A stretch of DNA of 64,000 nucleotides from Alphaproteobacteria bacterium (GCA_023384135.1 JAHDXS010000003.1:378728-442727); one strand, 5' to 3'; positions 1-9,473 are shown, counted from the stretch's first letter. Notes: generated by a model not told the origin, from the letters alone. Made by a program: numbers and translations.

Positions 1-113
1 TTGCTTCGTCGGCTCAAGGGCCTCCTCACAATGACAAACGAAGCGCAAATATCGTCGTGATCGTTGTGCGCGTAGTGTTTCAGAGAACGCTTCGCAGCTT
101 CGCGTTTCATGTA
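1..113 (+). repeat. Interspersed intergenic repeat A, copy 1 (cut by window start)
   Basis: This stretch matches, with substitutions, the right-hand part of two other intergenic segments at about 30531-30700 and 57110-57290. Shared blocks, in order, are TTGCTTCGTC, CCTCCTCNCAATGAC, GTGATCGTTGTG and a tail resembling AACGCTTNGNNTCTTCGCG. All three copies point the same way. This copy lies just beyond the flhG stop codon. No coding potential is visible. Confidence 0.75.
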
Positions 114-138
114 TTAGAGACTGTCTTGCAGGAAAAAC

Positions 139-975
139 TTAACGCCGCGCGGATTTGAGCTTGGCGTCATCGACCATTGCCAGAACTTTCTTGGCGATCT
201 TCTCGACATCCATGGCGGCGTCGGCGTTGGGGGTGCGGTTCAAGATCGGCGTTTGCGAACGGATACAATCCTTCACGCGCGAATCTTGCCGAATAAGGCC
301 CATAAGCGGCGGCGAAAGCCGCAGAAAATTCTCACACGCCTTGAGCAGCGTCTTGTAGGTCTTCTCACCCTCGGAAATGCTCGAAGCCATGTTGATGACG
401 ATATTGATATTGCGCGAAACGCCCGCCGCATTGCCCAGCTTGATGAAGGCATAAGCATCGGTCAACGCCGTCGGCTCGTCCGTCGTAATCAAAAGCGTAC
501 AGGCGGAACTCGCCGAGAACATACGCACCGTCCGGTCTACGCCCGCGCCGAGGTCGGCGATGACCACGTCATACTGCGCGGCGACATCCACAAGCTGGTC
601 CCGCAACAGTGCAAGCCGTTGGCTCGGCAGCGCCGAAAGCGAAGCTTGCCCGGAACGCCCGGCTATAATATCGAATTTACCCTCTTCGAACGTCTGCACG
701 ACGCGGTCCAGCCCGAGCCGCCCGCGAATGACATCGTTCAAATCGCGCTTGGGCATAAGGCCGAGCTGCACGTCCACGTTCGCCAACCCAAGATCGCCGT
801 CGAACAGCAAAACCTTCTTTCCGGCCTTGGCCATCGCATGCGCAAGCGTCACGGAAAACCACGTCTTCCCGACGCCGCCCTTGCCGCTGGCGATCGCGAT
901 GAGATTGTCCGCCCGCCGCAAGGCAAGCGGCGCAGAAAGCGGCGATCTGGACTCGTCTGGCGTGTCGTCGGTCAT
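139..975 (-). CDS. flhG: Flagellar number/placement ATPase FlhG (MinD/ParA family)
   Basis: The 278-residue protein has the deviant Walker A motif GKGGVGKT at residues 31-38 and a following MinD-like segment (LLFDGDLGLANVDVQLGL). These mark the FlhG/FleN branch of MinD/ParA ATPases, which work with FlhF to set flagellar number and position at the cell pole. The start codon overlaps the flhF stop by four bases (ATGA), so the two are translationally coupled. The protein keeps only a short N-terminal tail before the P-loop; the N-terminal DQAxxLR motif by which some FlhG proteins stimulate FlhF is not obvious. A copy of repeat A follows the stop codon. Confidence 0.92.
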   Translation of the reverse strand: MTDDTPDESRSPLSAPLALRRADNLIAIASGKGGVGKTWFSVTLAHAMAKAGKKVLLFDGDLGLANVDVQLGLMPKRDLNDVIRGRLGLDRVVQTFEEGKFDIIAGRSGQASLSALPSQRLALLRDQLVDVAAQYDVVIADLGAGVDRTVRMFSASSACTLLITTDEPTALTDAYAFIKLGNAAGVSRNINIVINMASSISEGEKTYKTLLKACENFLRLSPPLMGLIRQDSRVKDCIRSQTPILNRTPNADAAMDVEKIAKKVLAMVDDAKLKSARR

Positions 976-2003
976 GTCCGTTTCCCTGGGGTTTGCGTGG
1001 TCTTGATGATGCGCCGGGTACGCGTGTCGCGATACGCGCTGGGCATCAACAATCTAGATAACGTCTTTGGGCTAAGCGGCGCAAGCCCCTGCGAGACCAT
1101 CGGGGTATGGCTGTAATCGCTCAGACTCAAGGATCCATGGTGCGCAGCGGCCAATATACCGCCCAGTCTGCGGGCGATATCAATTCTTGTGGGTAAAACC
1201 TCAGTGACTCCGATCGTCGCGAAAACACGCGCCATCTCACCGGATTCGTCCGCGTCGATCCCGCCGGGCAGGGCGAGGATGGGCCGCGCCTGAACCGTGA
1301 CGATCAGCTTCGCGAGAACCTTCACATCCTCCAGATTAAAGGGGTTAAGGCCGGACGTATCGACCACCACCTGATCCTTTTCCTCCGTCAGCTTGTCGGT
1401 CAGCGCCTTGAGCTCGGCGGGGTTGCGTGCCTTGAGCAAAGGGATTTCAAGCAGCCGCGTAAAGGCTTCGAGCTGCTCCACGCCGCCCGCCCGCACCGTA
1501 TCGGTGGAGATGACGCCGATCTTAAGGCCGTTCATCGTTCCGCGTGCGGCCATTTTGGCCACGGCCAGCGTCTTGCCCGACCCCGGCGGCCCGACCAGCA
1601 TCACGGGCTTTTTCAGCGCGGCGATCGGCAACGGCTTAAAAGAAAAGAGGTGCTCGATGGACGCGATCAGCGCGATTCCCGGCTCTTCCAGACCCATGAC
1701 GGTCGCGCAGGAGACAACCTGATCGGTGATCTCATCGGGAACCGCATGGCGCAGCATCGCCTCGGTCAGCTTTTCCGCGACCGCGCCGATCTCGTCTTCG
1801 CGGTCATATTGAAGCCAGTCCTCTTTTTCCCGAAGTCCGCGCGGGCCGATCTCGAACGCGGGTTCGACCGCCGCAGTAACGCGCACGGTCTTACCGCCAG
1901 GCTCTTCCTTGGTGGCGACGATAATCGCTTCTTCGCCCAGAGCCTTTCGTACCATTTGCATTGCTTCGGTCATTGTGTTGGCGGTAAACGTCTTTAAACG
2001 CAT
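972..2003 (-). CDS. flhF: Flagellar biosynthesis SRP-type GTPase FlhF
   Basis: The 343-residue protein starts with the MRLKTFTANTMTEAMQMVRK segment typical of FlhF (MKIKRFxAxTMxEAxxxVR). It has an NG-type GTPase core with the P-loop GPPGSGKT at residues 138-145, followed by a DTVRAGGVEQL segment like the G2 region of SRP GTPases. FlhF marks the pole where a flagellum is built. At 343 residues it is shorter than many FlhF proteins because the basic middle domain between the N-terminus and the GTPase is reduced. It is the first gene of a two-gene leftward operon with flhG. I found no convincing promoter in front of it. Confidence 0.9.
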   Translation of the reverse strand: MRLKTFTANTMTEAMQMVRKALGEEAIIVATKEEPGGKTVRVTAAVEPAFEIGPRGLREKEDWLQYDREDEIGAVAEKLTEAMLRHAVPDEITDQVVSCATVMGLEEPGIALIASIEHLFSFKPLPIAALKKPVMLVGPPGSGKTLAVAKMAARGTMNGLKIGVISTDTVRAGGVEQLEAFTRLLEIPLLKARNPAELKALTDKLTEEKDQVVVDTSGLNPFNLEDVKVLAKLIVTVQARPILALPGGIDADESGEMARVFATIGVTEVLPTRIDIARRLGGILAAAHHGSLSLSDYSHTPMVSQGLAPLSPKTLSRLLMPSAYRDTRTRRIIKTTQTPGKRT

Positions 2004-2144
2004 GGAAAATCAGCAGCGAATCACGCTTTTATTGTAAATTGTCCCGAATCAGTGCGCCAGAGTATAAACATAAAAATCCCCACCTTCACGAAATTATCTT
2101 AATAAAGATGCGCCTGCTGCCCGCCGAGCCGCCCCACGAACCTT

Positions 2145-2173
2145 TTGTCATGCGCCGCGTTCTGCGGTAAAAT
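2145..2173 (+). promoter_or_regulatory. Sigma-70-type promoter for the secreted protein gene at 2212
   Basis: TTGTCA (2145-2150) and TAAAAT (2168-2173) each match five of six consensus bases with an ideal 17-base spacer. Transcription would begin near 2180, leaving a leader of about 32 bases before the ATG at 2212. Confidence 0.65.
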
Positions 2174-2211
2174 GAAAAAAATCGCGTTAAAGTCAGGGAG
2201 CGTTCAGGTCC

Positions 2212-2823
2212 ATGAAATCGAACTACGGAAAATGGTTGCGCAGCGCCGCTCTGGCTCTTTTGGTCGCTCCCGCCCTGATTTCGGCGGCTTCGGCCCAGCC
2301 GCAGCCCGATCCTGTCGCGCCGGAGCCAGCCCAATCCGCCCAGCCCGCCGCCATGGATCGCGCGGCCGTGGAGAAATTCTACCAAAGCTCGGTCGCCGCC
2401 CAACTGGCCGGGACGGAGGAAACCGTCGAGTTCATAAAAAAACACGCCGACGAAAAACTCAGCGCCTGGATGAAGATCATCTCCCGCGTCCCCGGCGCGC
2501 CGCAAGCGCAGACAGAGGAAATGACCCTCGATAAGCGCCAGTTGATCCTCAAGACGAAGGAGGGCGCCCGAACCAGCCGCGTCCAGTCCCTCAAGACCAA
2601 CCTTCTGGCCGTAAAACTCTCCGACGATGGCAAGCACGCCAAGGTCAAGAACACCTCCTTTGGCATTTCTTTCGTGCGGGTTGTGTCGCCCGAAGGCGCA
2701 ATGCTGATGAAGGCCGAACAGTCCATGCTCTGCGACGACGAATTGAACATCAGCCCGGCGGGCCTGATCCGGTTCGAGAAAAGCCGTTGCAATGTCGAGG
2801 TCGTGCTCGAACCGAAAAATTGA
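2212..2823 (+). CDS. Secreted protein of unknown function
   Basis: The 203-residue product begins with a clear signal peptide: basic residues, a hydrophobic stretch, and a likely cleavage after ISAASA near residue 28. A Pro/Gln/Ala-rich linker follows (to about residue 46), then a helical segment (AAVEKFYQSSVAAQLAGTEE) and a beta-rich C-terminal half with two cysteines (MLCDDE and KSRCNV) that could form a disulfide in the periplasm. I do not recognise the family. It has its own promoter and lies between flhF, which runs the other way, and the antiporter gene, so a flagellar role is possible only by location. Confidence 0.7.
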   Translation: MKSNYGKWLRSAALALLVAPALISAASAQPQPDPVAPEPAQSAQPAAMDRAAVEKFYQSSVAAQLAGTEETVEFIKKHADEKLSAWMKIISRVPGAPQAQTEEMTLDKRQLILKTKEGARTSRVQSLKTNLLAVKLSDDGKHAKVKNTSFGISFVRVVSPEGAMLMKAEQSMLCDDELNISPAGLIRFEKSRCNVEVVLEPKN

Positions 2824-2942
2824 CGCAGGTCATTGCATTTACGTACGGTTTCTGCAAACTGGACCCTGACTCGTTTTCCCTTAAATTCTGACCGTCGCCG
2901 CGAAGGCGCAACGGCAAAACGTGCGCAAGGCGGCCCCTGACC

Positions 2943-4709
2943 ATGACTGACGCGATGGATATGCCCCACAACGTGACCGATTTACTCTCGGGAATCCTGC
3001 TGATTCTTGCCGTGGCGGGATTTATCATCCCCGCGCTGCAGATCCGCCGGATATCGCCCGTCATCGGTTATCTCTTCTGCGGCCTGCTTCTCGGCCCGCA
3101 TGCGCTGGGTCTGCTCGCGAAAGATTACCCGCTCATCGCGCCTCTGGTTGTCACGGACACCGGGCTGATCCACCTGTTCGGCGAGCTGGGCGTCACTTTC
3201 CTTTTGTTCACGATCGGGCTGGAACTGACCTTTTCCCGCCTCTGGGATCTGCGCAAATGGGTGCTGGGTATGGGCAGTGCGCAAATTCAGCTCACCGCTC
3301 TGGTGATTGGCGTCACCGCCTGGACATTCGGCAACAGCCTTCAGGTCTCCATCCTGATCGGCGCGGCCTTCGCCTTGTCCTCGACCGCCATCATCATGAA
3401 GCTGCTGGTGGACAGCCACATGATCGCCCGCCCGGCGGGGCAGATCAGCTTCTCCGTCCTCCTGATGCAGGATTTGGCGGTTGTCCCCATCCTCGTGCTC
3501 GTCGGCGTCTTCGCGGGTCAGGGCGAGGGATCGTTGCTAACGCAACTGGCCAGTGCGCTTCTGACGGCGGCGCTGGTCGTGGGCGCGATTATCCTTCTGG
3601 GCAAGAAATTGCTGCGCCCTTTGCTGCGCGCCCTTTCCCCGGCCCAGAACGCGGAATGGATGTTCGCCATCACGCTTCTGCTGGTCATCGGCTGCGCCGC
3701 CCTGACGGAATCCTTCGGCCTGTCGGCGGCGCTCGGCGCGTTCCTCGCGGGGATCCTGATCGCTGAGACCGAATACAGGCACGAGGTTGCCGTGATCCTC
3801 GCGCCCGTCAAAAGCCTGCTGCTCGGCGTCTTCTTCCTGTCTGTGGGTATGGAAACCGACATCGCCGCCGTGCTGGAGCACCCGCTCTGGCTGCCCGCCT
3901 CGGTGATTGGAATTTTTCTGATCAAGGCGGTCTGCTTCTACCCCGTCGCCCGCCTGTTCGGCGCTTCGGCGGGCCACGCGGCGCAGGCTTCGGTTTACCT
4001 TGCCCAGTGCGGGGAGTTCGCCTTCATGGTCATCGGCCTCGCTCTGGCCGGGGGCCTGATGCCCGCCGGGGACGCCCAGTTCTTCCTCCTTGTTTCGGCG
4101 GTCTCTCTGCTGCTCACGCCCCTCACCGTGCGCCTTGCACCGTATGCCGAGCGCCTCATGACCATGGGCCGCGAACAGGCGGCTGAGGGAACAGGTCCGC
4201 CCGGCCACAGGGATATCGAAAATCATGTCATCATCGCCGGGTTCGGCCGGGTAGGGCAGACTTTGGCCCACATTCTCGAAGGGCAGAAAATTCCCTATCT
4301 CGCCATCGACCGCAACGCGGTGCAGGTGTCGGGCTTTCATGCGCAAGGCTATCCGGTCGTGGTCGGCAACGCCGCCCAACCGGCCATCTGGAACCATCTG
4401 AGCGTCGATAAGGCCAAGGCCGTCGTCATCACCATCGACGACTTCTCCGTCACCGAGAATATCCTGCGCTACGTCCGCAGCCGCTGGCCCCTCCTGCCCG
4501 TGATTTTGCGCTCCCGTGATAACGCGGCGATGCAGCGCTACCTTGATGCGGGCGCGACCGCCGTGGTGCCCGAAGCCTACGAATCCTCGCTGCGCCTTGT
4601 AAAAATTCTGCTGGAGAAAACCGGAATAGAGGCAGGCGATGCCGAAAGCATCATCGCCATGCACCGCAAGGAAAGCTACGCGCTTCCCAAACCCGCGAAC
4701 GACACATAA
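2943..4709 (+). CDS. Kef-type cation/proton antiporter (CPA2 family)
   Basis: The 588-residue protein has about twelve hydrophobic segments in residues 15-390, matching the sodium/hydrogen exchanger fold of the CPA2 family (for example GELGVTFLLFTIGLELTFSR). A cytosolic Rossmann-type TrkA-N domain follows from about residue 425, with HVIIAGFGRVGQTLAHIL giving the GxGxxG nucleotide-binding loop. It most likely exchanges potassium or sodium for protons under nucleotide control, like KefB/KefC or YbaL. No C-terminal TrkA-C domain is visible. ATGs also lie 12 and 18 bases downstream of this start. It sits between flhF and flhA but nothing ties it to motility. Confidence 0.88.
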   Translation: MTDAMDMPHNVTDLLSGILLILAVAGFIIPALQIRRISPVIGYLFCGLLLGPHALGLLAKDYPLIAPLVVTDTGLIHLFGELGVTFLLFTIGLELTFSRLWDLRKWVLGMGSAQIQLTALVIGVTAWTFGNSLQVSILIGAAFALSSTAIIMKLLVDSHMIARPAGQISFSVLLMQDLAVVPILVLVGVFAGQGEGSLLTQLASALLTAALVVGAIILLGKKLLRPLLRALSPAQNAEWMFAITLLLVIGCAALTESFGLSAALGAFLAGILIAETEYRHEVAVILAPVKSLLLGVFFLSVGMETDIAAVLEHPLWLPASVIGIFLIKAVCFYPVARLFGASAGHAAQASVYLAQCGEFAFMVIGLALAGGLMPAGDAQFFLLVSAVSLLLTPLTVRLAPYAERLMTMGREQAAEGTGPPGHRDIENHVIIAGFGRVGQTLAHILEGQKIPYLAIDRNAVQVSGFHAQGYPVVVGNAAQPAIWNHLSVDKAKAVVITIDDFSVTENILRYVRSRWPLLPVILRSRDNAAMQRYLDAGATAVVPEAYESSLRLVKILLEKTGIEAGDAESIIAMHRKESYALPKPANDT

Positions 4710-4722
4710 TTGACCGCGCGCC

Positions 4723-6876
4723 CTAAACCTGCCCCATGGTGCGGATACGCGCCTTCGGGTGGATTTCGTTCTGCGACATCACCACCGTCTGCGGCCTGAA
4801 CCGCTCGATGACCGAGCGCACATACGGCCGGATCGGCGGAGAGGTGAGCAGAACGGGCGTCACCCCCTGCTGCGAAAGCGCGTCATAGGTCGTGCGGATC
4901 GCGTTGATGAACTCCTGCAACTTGCTGGGCGGCATGGCCAGATGTTTGTCCTCCCCGTCGCCCATCAGCGCCTCCCCGAACGCGCCCTCCCAGTCGGGCG
5001 AGAGCGTCACGAGAGGCAGAACCCCGTTCTGGTCGGCATAGGAATCGCACAGTTGCCGCGACAGACGGCTGCGCACATGCTCCGTGATTTGAGCCACGCT
5101 TTTCGTATAGACGGCGGCCTCCGCGATCCCCTCCAGAATGGTGGGCAGGTTCCGCACCGAAATCCGCTCGGAAAGCAGATTCTGCAAAATCCGCTGCAAT
5201 CCGCCCAGCGAGATTTGCCCCGGAATCACATCGGCGACCAGCTTCTGGTAATCCTTGTGCATTTCGTTGAGCAGCTTCTGCGTCTCCGCGTAATTCAGCA
5301 GGTCCGGCATATTGTCCTTGATGATCTCGGTCAAATGCGTGGTCACCACCGTCGGCGCGTCCACCACCGTATAACCCCGGAAATGCGCTTCCTCCCGGTA
5401 TTGCGGGTCGATCCACATGGCGGGCAAGCCGAAGGTCGGCTCCAGCGTATTCTCGCCGGGCAAGCTGATCGGGTCGCCGTTCGGGTCCATGCAAAGCAGC
5501 ATGTTGGGCCGGATGTCCCCGCGCCCCGCCTCGATCTCCTTGATGCTCACAATATAAGTGCTCGACGGCAGTTGCAGATTATCCTGAATCCGCACGGCGG
5601 GCAGTACGTACCCCATATCCTCCGCCAGTTGACGGCGCAGCCCTTTGATCTGATCGGTGAGCTTGTTGCCCCCTTCGCCCTGCACAAGCGGCAGCAAACC
5701 GTACCCCAGCTCAAGCCGGATCGTATCCATCGCCAGAGCCTTCGAAATCGGCTCCTCCGCAGGCGCAGGTCCGCCCGGCTGTCCCGGCTTCGGCTTGGCT
5801 TCGGCGGCGGCAAACTCTGCGTCCGCCGTTCGCAGGAACGACACATAAGCGATCCCGCCCATAAGAGCGGCCAGAACGACGAAGGGCAGGGTCGGTATGC
5901 CCGGAACGAGGCCAAGGGTGAGCGTCAGAACCGCGCTCATCGCCATCGCGCGGGGATACCGCCCGAATTGTTCGAATAACTGCTGCTCCGCCGAGCCCTC
6001 GATCCCCGCCTTGGAAACCAGCAAACCCGCTGCGACCGAAACGATCAGCGCGGGAATCTGGCTCACAAGCCCGTCCCCGATCGTCAGGATCGTATAATTC
6101 GAGGCGGCTTCGGCCAGCGTCATACCTTCCGAAACCGTGCCGATAACAATCCCGCCGATGATATTGATAAAGACGATCAGCAAGCCCGCGATCGCATCCC
6201 CGCGCACGAACTTCGCCGCGCCGTCCATGGCCCCGAAGAAATTGCTCTCCTGTTCAAGCTTTTTGCGCCGCGCTTTGGCCTCGTCCTCGTTGATCATCCC
6301 GGCGGAAAGATCGGAATCGATCGCCATCTGTTTTCCCGGCATCGCATCGAGCGTGAACCGGGCTGCCACCTCCGCGATCCTCCCGGAACCCTTAGTAATA
6401 ACGACAAAATTCACGATCACGAGAATCGAGAATACAATCGCCCCGATGACATAGCTGTCCTTGATGATGAACGTGCCGAACGCCTCGATAATCCCCCCGG
6501 CCGCGTCCAGCCCCTCATGCCCGTTCTCAAGGATCAGGCGCGTCGAGGCGACGTTCAGGCCCAGCCGCAAAGCGGTGGAGATCAGCAGCACCGTGGGAAA
6601 AGTGGAAAATTCAAGCGGCGTCTGGATGAACAGCACCGTCATCAGGATCAAAACCGAAAACGTGATGGAAACCGAAAGCCCCGCATCCATCATGATCGTC
6701 GGCATGGGGATCAGCATAAACAGGATGATGGTAATAATCCCAAGCGCAAACAGAACGTCTGACCGCAAGATCGGCGCGAGCCTCACGCCCGTAGGGCTGG
6801 CGCGCATGCGGTCGATCGATCCGGTGACACCGGACCCCGGACGGGAGGCGGGAAGATTAGGAGTGGGACCGGCCAT
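4723..6876 (-). CDS. flhA: Flagellar type III export apparatus protein FlhA
   Basis: This 717-residue protein is full length for FlhA. The N-terminal half holds about eight membrane segments and the conserved FHIPEP-family region (SVLILMTVLFIQTPLEFSTF; then AARFTLDAMPGKQMAIDSDL, the cytoplasmic loop central to proton-driven export). The C-terminal half is the cytosolic domain that docks chaperone-substrate complexes. FlhA forms the nonameric gate of the export machine beneath the MS ring. It is transcribed alone here, facing the Kef antiporter gene. The first 30 residues, rich in Pro, Gly and Ser, are a slight extension over typical FlhA. Confidence 0.97.
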   Translation of the reverse strand: MAGPTPNLPASRPGSGVTGSIDRMRASPTGVRLAPILRSDVLFALGIITIILFMLIPMPTIMMDAGLSVSITFSVLILMTVLFIQTPLEFSTFPTVLLISTALRLGLNVASTRLILENGHEGLDAAGGIIEAFGTFIIKDSYVIGAIVFSILVIVNFVVITKGSGRIAEVAARFTLDAMPGKQMAIDSDLSAGMINEDEAKARRKKLEQESNFFGAMDGAAKFVRGDAIAGLLIVFINIIGGIVIGTVSEGMTLAEAASNYTILTIGDGLVSQIPALIVSVAAGLLVSKAGIEGSAEQQLFEQFGRYPRAMAMSAVLTLTLGLVPGIPTLPFVVLAALMGGIAYVSFLRTADAEFAAAEAKPKPGQPGGPAPAEEPISKALAMDTIRLELGYGLLPLVQGEGGNKLTDQIKGLRRQLAEDMGYVLPAVRIQDNLQLPSSTYIVSIKEIEAGRGDIRPNMLLCMDPNGDPISLPGENTLEPTFGLPAMWIDPQYREEAHFRGYTVVDAPTVVTTHLTEIIKDNMPDLLNYAETQKLLNEMHKDYQKLVADVIPGQISLGGLQRILQNLLSERISVRNLPTILEGIAEAAVYTKSVAQITEHVRSRLSRQLCDSYADQNGVLPLVTLSPDWEGAFGEALMGDGEDKHLAMPPSKLQEFINAIRTTYDALSQQGVTPVLLTSPPIRPYVRSVIERFRPQTVVMSQNEIHPKARIRTMGQV

Positions 6877-6912
6877 GGAAAAATACGGACAATAAGAACA
6901 ACAAAAAAACTT

Positions 6913-6937
6913 GCGCGAACGGGAACCCGTTCCGCGC
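6913..6937. promoter_or_regulatory. Palindrome between flhA and the gene at 7017
   Basis: GCGCGAACGGG (6913-6923) and CCCGTTCCGCGC (6926-6937) are inverse complements apart from one extra base, with only AA between them. It lies about 37 bases upstream of the flhA start, on the side where the flhA promoter should be. It could be an operator or a leader hairpin. Nothing further shows which. Confidence 0.35.
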
Positions 6938-7016
6938 TCTCATTCTAGCCCCGGAACGCGAAACATGCAAATGCCCCCCGCCCGTGGTAAAATGAACGGA
7001 TAGGGAAGACCAAAAT

Positions 7017-7319
7017 ATGGCGTTTCTAGCCTTCTTCATCGCTGCAAACCTCTGGATGCTCGCCCTCGCATGGCGCACCCACCGCAGCCTTCTGAACAGG
7101 CGGGGCAGGGACCCCGGATGGAATTTACAGAGCGCGGTCGATTTCTTCCTGATCTGGTCGCTGGTCGGCGGGTTTTTCAACATCGGCTTTTTCCACGCCC
7201 TGACTCTCGGCGTTTTCCTGTTCCAGATCTTCCAGCTCACGCTGTTTCTGGGCCTGATCAAGCTCGGCTCGATGGAATATAATTTCGCCAGTTGCAAACG
7301 CGCGGAAGAAACCGCCTAG
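7017..7319 (+). CDS. Small membrane protein of unknown function
   Basis: The 100-residue product has a hydrophobic N-terminus (AFLAFFIAANLWMLALAW) and two more hydrophobic stretches (AVDFFLIWSLVGGFFNIGFF and LTLGVFLFQIFQLTLFLGLI), so three membrane helices are likely. A ribosome binding site AGGGAAG lies about eight bases before the ATG. The stop codon overlaps the end of flbD on the other strand by four bases. I do not recognise the family. Its position between flhA and flbD makes a motility link conceivable but unproven. Confidence 0.55.
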   Translation: MAFLAFFIAANLWMLALAWRTHRSLLNRRGRDPGWNLQSAVDFFLIWSLVGGFFNIGFFHALTLGVFLFQIFQLTLFLGLIKLGSMEYNFASCKRAEETA

Positions 7320-8683
7320 GCTGTTCCGGCGGGCACGTTTAAGCCTTCGTCTTTATACTGGTTCAGCTTGTTCCGCAGCGTGCGGATGGAAATCCCCAGA
7401 ATCTTCGCCGCGTGCGTCCGGTTCCCAAGGCAATGGTCCAGCGTGTTGAGGATCATATCCCGCTCGACATCCGCAATCGTCCGTCCGATCAAATTCTCGA
7501 CCGCGCCCTCGTTTTGCACCGGCTTGGCCTCACCCGCAGCAACGGCAGGCTGTCTGGCGGGCTCCCCGCTGGGGGTGGATAGCGGCCCGCTCTGAAGGAA
7601 AACCGCTGCCGGCTCGATCTCCGCCTCGGCGGAAATCAGGATCGCCCGGTGCATCGTGTTCTCAAGCTCGCGGATATTCCCCCGCCACTGGCAATCACAC
7701 AAAAGCTGCATCGCCTCCGCCGAGATTTTCTTGGTCGGCATTCCGTTGGCCTCGGCGTACTTGTCGATAAAAAACTGCGCCAGAACCTTGATATCGCCCG
7801 GCCGCTCCCGCAAGGGGGGCAGGGGCAGGTTGACCACGTTCAAACGGAAATAAAGATCTTCCCGGAACTCACCATTCTGCACCGATTGTTCCATATTCCG
7901 GTTGGAGGTCGCGATGATCCGCACATCCACCTTGACGGAATCGTTGCTGCCCACGCGGGTGATCTCGCGCTCCTGAAGGGCGCGCAGCAATTTGGCCTGA
8001 AGCTGTACGTGCATCTCGCTCACCTCGTCGAGCAGCAATGTGCCCCCGTTGGCCTCCTCGAACTTGCCGATCCGCCGCGCGCTTGCGCCCGTGAACGCAC
8101 CCTTTTCATGCCCAAACAGCTCGGATTCCAAAAGATTTTCCGGTATCGCCGCGCAGTTGACCGCGATGAACGGCCCGTTCCTGCGCTTCGATTTCGTATG
8201 GATATGCCGCGACATGACCTCCTTGCCCGTTCCGGATTCTCCGGTGATCAGGACCGTAGCCTCCGACGGCGCGATCTTGTCGGCCAGTGCCACGACCGCC
8301 TTCATCGACGGATCGTTGGCGATCATCTTGCTATTGTCGTCCGTGACGGCCTCGATGATGGCGGCAATCAATTCGGCATCCGGCGGCAAAGGAACATATT
8401 CCTTGGCCCCGTCCTGAATGGCTTTCACGGCCGACCGCGCGTCCGTCCCGACGCCGCAGGCGACTACGGGCAAATGGATGCGCTCCGCCTTAAGCCGTTC
8501 AATAAAATCGCCGATTTTCTGTTTGACGTCGATCATCACGAGATCCGCGCCCTTGCCGTTCATCAGGGCGCCCAGCGCCTGCACGGTATCCTCGCAATGA
8601 ATGACCTTCGCACCGCGCTGAAGCGCGATCTTCCCCGCCTGCGAGATATATCCCTCAAGTTGGCCGATAATCATAAGACGCAT
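7316..8683 (-). CDS. flbD: Sigma-54-dependent flagellar activator FlbD
   Basis: The protein has three parts: a receiver-like N-terminus, a sigma-54 AAA+ domain (Walker A GESGTGKE, the GAFTGA loop that contacts sigma-54, and arginine-finger region) and a C-terminal Fis-type helix-turn-helix. It closely resembles Caulobacter FlbD, including VVACGV and AKEYVPLPPDAELIAAI. The receiver lacks the usual acidic pair near its start (MRLMIIGQLEG) and the conserved lysine, so control by phosphorylation is doubtful; in Caulobacter the partner FliX controls FlbD, and fliX is at 29477. I start at the ATG at 8683 because FlbD proteins begin MRL; an upstream GTG at 8701 is in frame. It probably drives the sigma-54 promoters at 29273, 34225 and 47073. 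Confidence 0.93.
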   Translation of the reverse strand: MRLMIIGQLEGYISQAGKIALQRGAKVIHCEDTVQALGALMNGKGADLVMIDVKQKIGDFIERLKAERIHLPVVACGVGTDARSAVKAIQDGAKEYVPLPPDAELIAAIIEAVTDDNSKMIANDPSMKAVVALADKIAPSEATVLITGESGTGKEVMSRHIHTKSKRRNGPFIAVNCAAIPENLLESELFGHEKGAFTGASARRIGKFEEANGGTLLLDEVSEMHVQLQAKLLRALQEREITRVGSNDSVKVDVRIIATSNRNMEQSVQNGEFREDLYFRLNVVNLPLPPLRERPGDIKVLAQFFIDKYAEANGMPTKKISAEAMQLLCDCQWRGNIRELENTMHRAILISAEAEIEPAAVFLQSGPLSTPSGEPARQPAVAAGEAKPVQNEGAVENLIGRTIADVERDMILNTLDHCLGNRTHAAKILGISIRTLRNKLNQYKDEGLNVPAGTA

Positions 8684-8762
8684 AAGTAAAAACCCCCGCA
8701 CGCTCTGGTCATAATACGAATTTTTACGATAAAAAAACCCATATTTGCTACACTATATACAT

Positions 8763-9473
8763 ATGCAGGAAAAAAACTATATACCAGCCGGATATGAGGG
8801 GATAAAGGTCGTGAGCGACCTGTGCGCCCTGTTGCAGACTGATTTTGGCGCGTTTGCCAACGTCATCCTCTACCCGCGCCGCCTCCGGGGGGACTTCGAC
8901 ACGCTGGCCGAACGCATGGCCGCGCATTTCGGCCTGGAGGAAGAAGAGATATTCATCAAATACGCCGACAAGCATAAACTCGAAGCCTTTCGCGAAGATC
9001 TGGAGGAGGGACCGCTCCGCGCTGCGCTGGACATCGTTCTGACGGATATGGAGTTTTTCCATCACTCCGGTGCGCGTCCGCACGTACGCATCCTCAAGAC
9101 GTACACGGAGGACGCGACCACCCACGACTTCCATGTCGATGGCGTGATGCGGAATTTCGACCGCTTCATGACCTGCTACAACAACCCGGTTACGGAATAT
9201 GTCCGCAACGAGGACGTGCTACGGGTGCAGGGCCATAAGGCGATCTGCAAGGAAGGGGCGCCTGTCTTCGCCTTCCGCCCCGGCGATATCTGGAAACAGC
9301 GTGTCCGTAATAAAACAGGCGGAATATTCGCGAAGCTGCTCCGTAAACTGCTGTCCACCGACCGCCGCCGCGCCTTCGTGCACCGTGCTGCGAAATCCGA
9401 CCAGCCGCGCCTGATCCTCGTTGGCGACCGCCGCCTGCGCGACAGCCTCCCCCCCGAAACCGGGATTAAGTGA
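8763..9473 (+). CDS. DUF1826-like protein, possible iron/2-oxoglutarate oxygenase fold
   Basis: About 236 residues. The second half contains DFHVDGVMRNFDRFMTCYNN, then FAFRPGDIW, then RAFVHRAAKSDQPRLILV. The order HxD, GD, H and a trailing arginine is the layout of double-stranded beta-helix oxygenases that bind iron and 2-oxoglutarate, and resembles DUF1826 proteins. No substrate can be inferred. The ATG at 8763 has no clear ribosome binding site; a GTG at 8811 is preceded by GAGGGGATAAAGG and is a good alternative start, giving about 220 residues. It is divergent from flbD and its 3' end overlaps motA by eight bases on the opposite strand. Confidence 0.6.
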   Translation: MQEKNYIPAGYEGIKVVSDLCALLQTDFGAFANVILYPRRLRGDFDTLAERMAAHFGLEEEEIFIKYADKHKLEAFREDLEEGPLRAALDIVLTDMEFFHHSGARPHVRILKTYTEDATTHDFHVDGVMRNFDRFMTCYNNPVTEYVRNEDVLRVQGHKAICKEGAPVFAFRPGDIWKQRVRNKTGGIFAKLLRKLLSTDRRRAFVHRAAKSDQPRLILVGDRRLRDSLPPETGIK

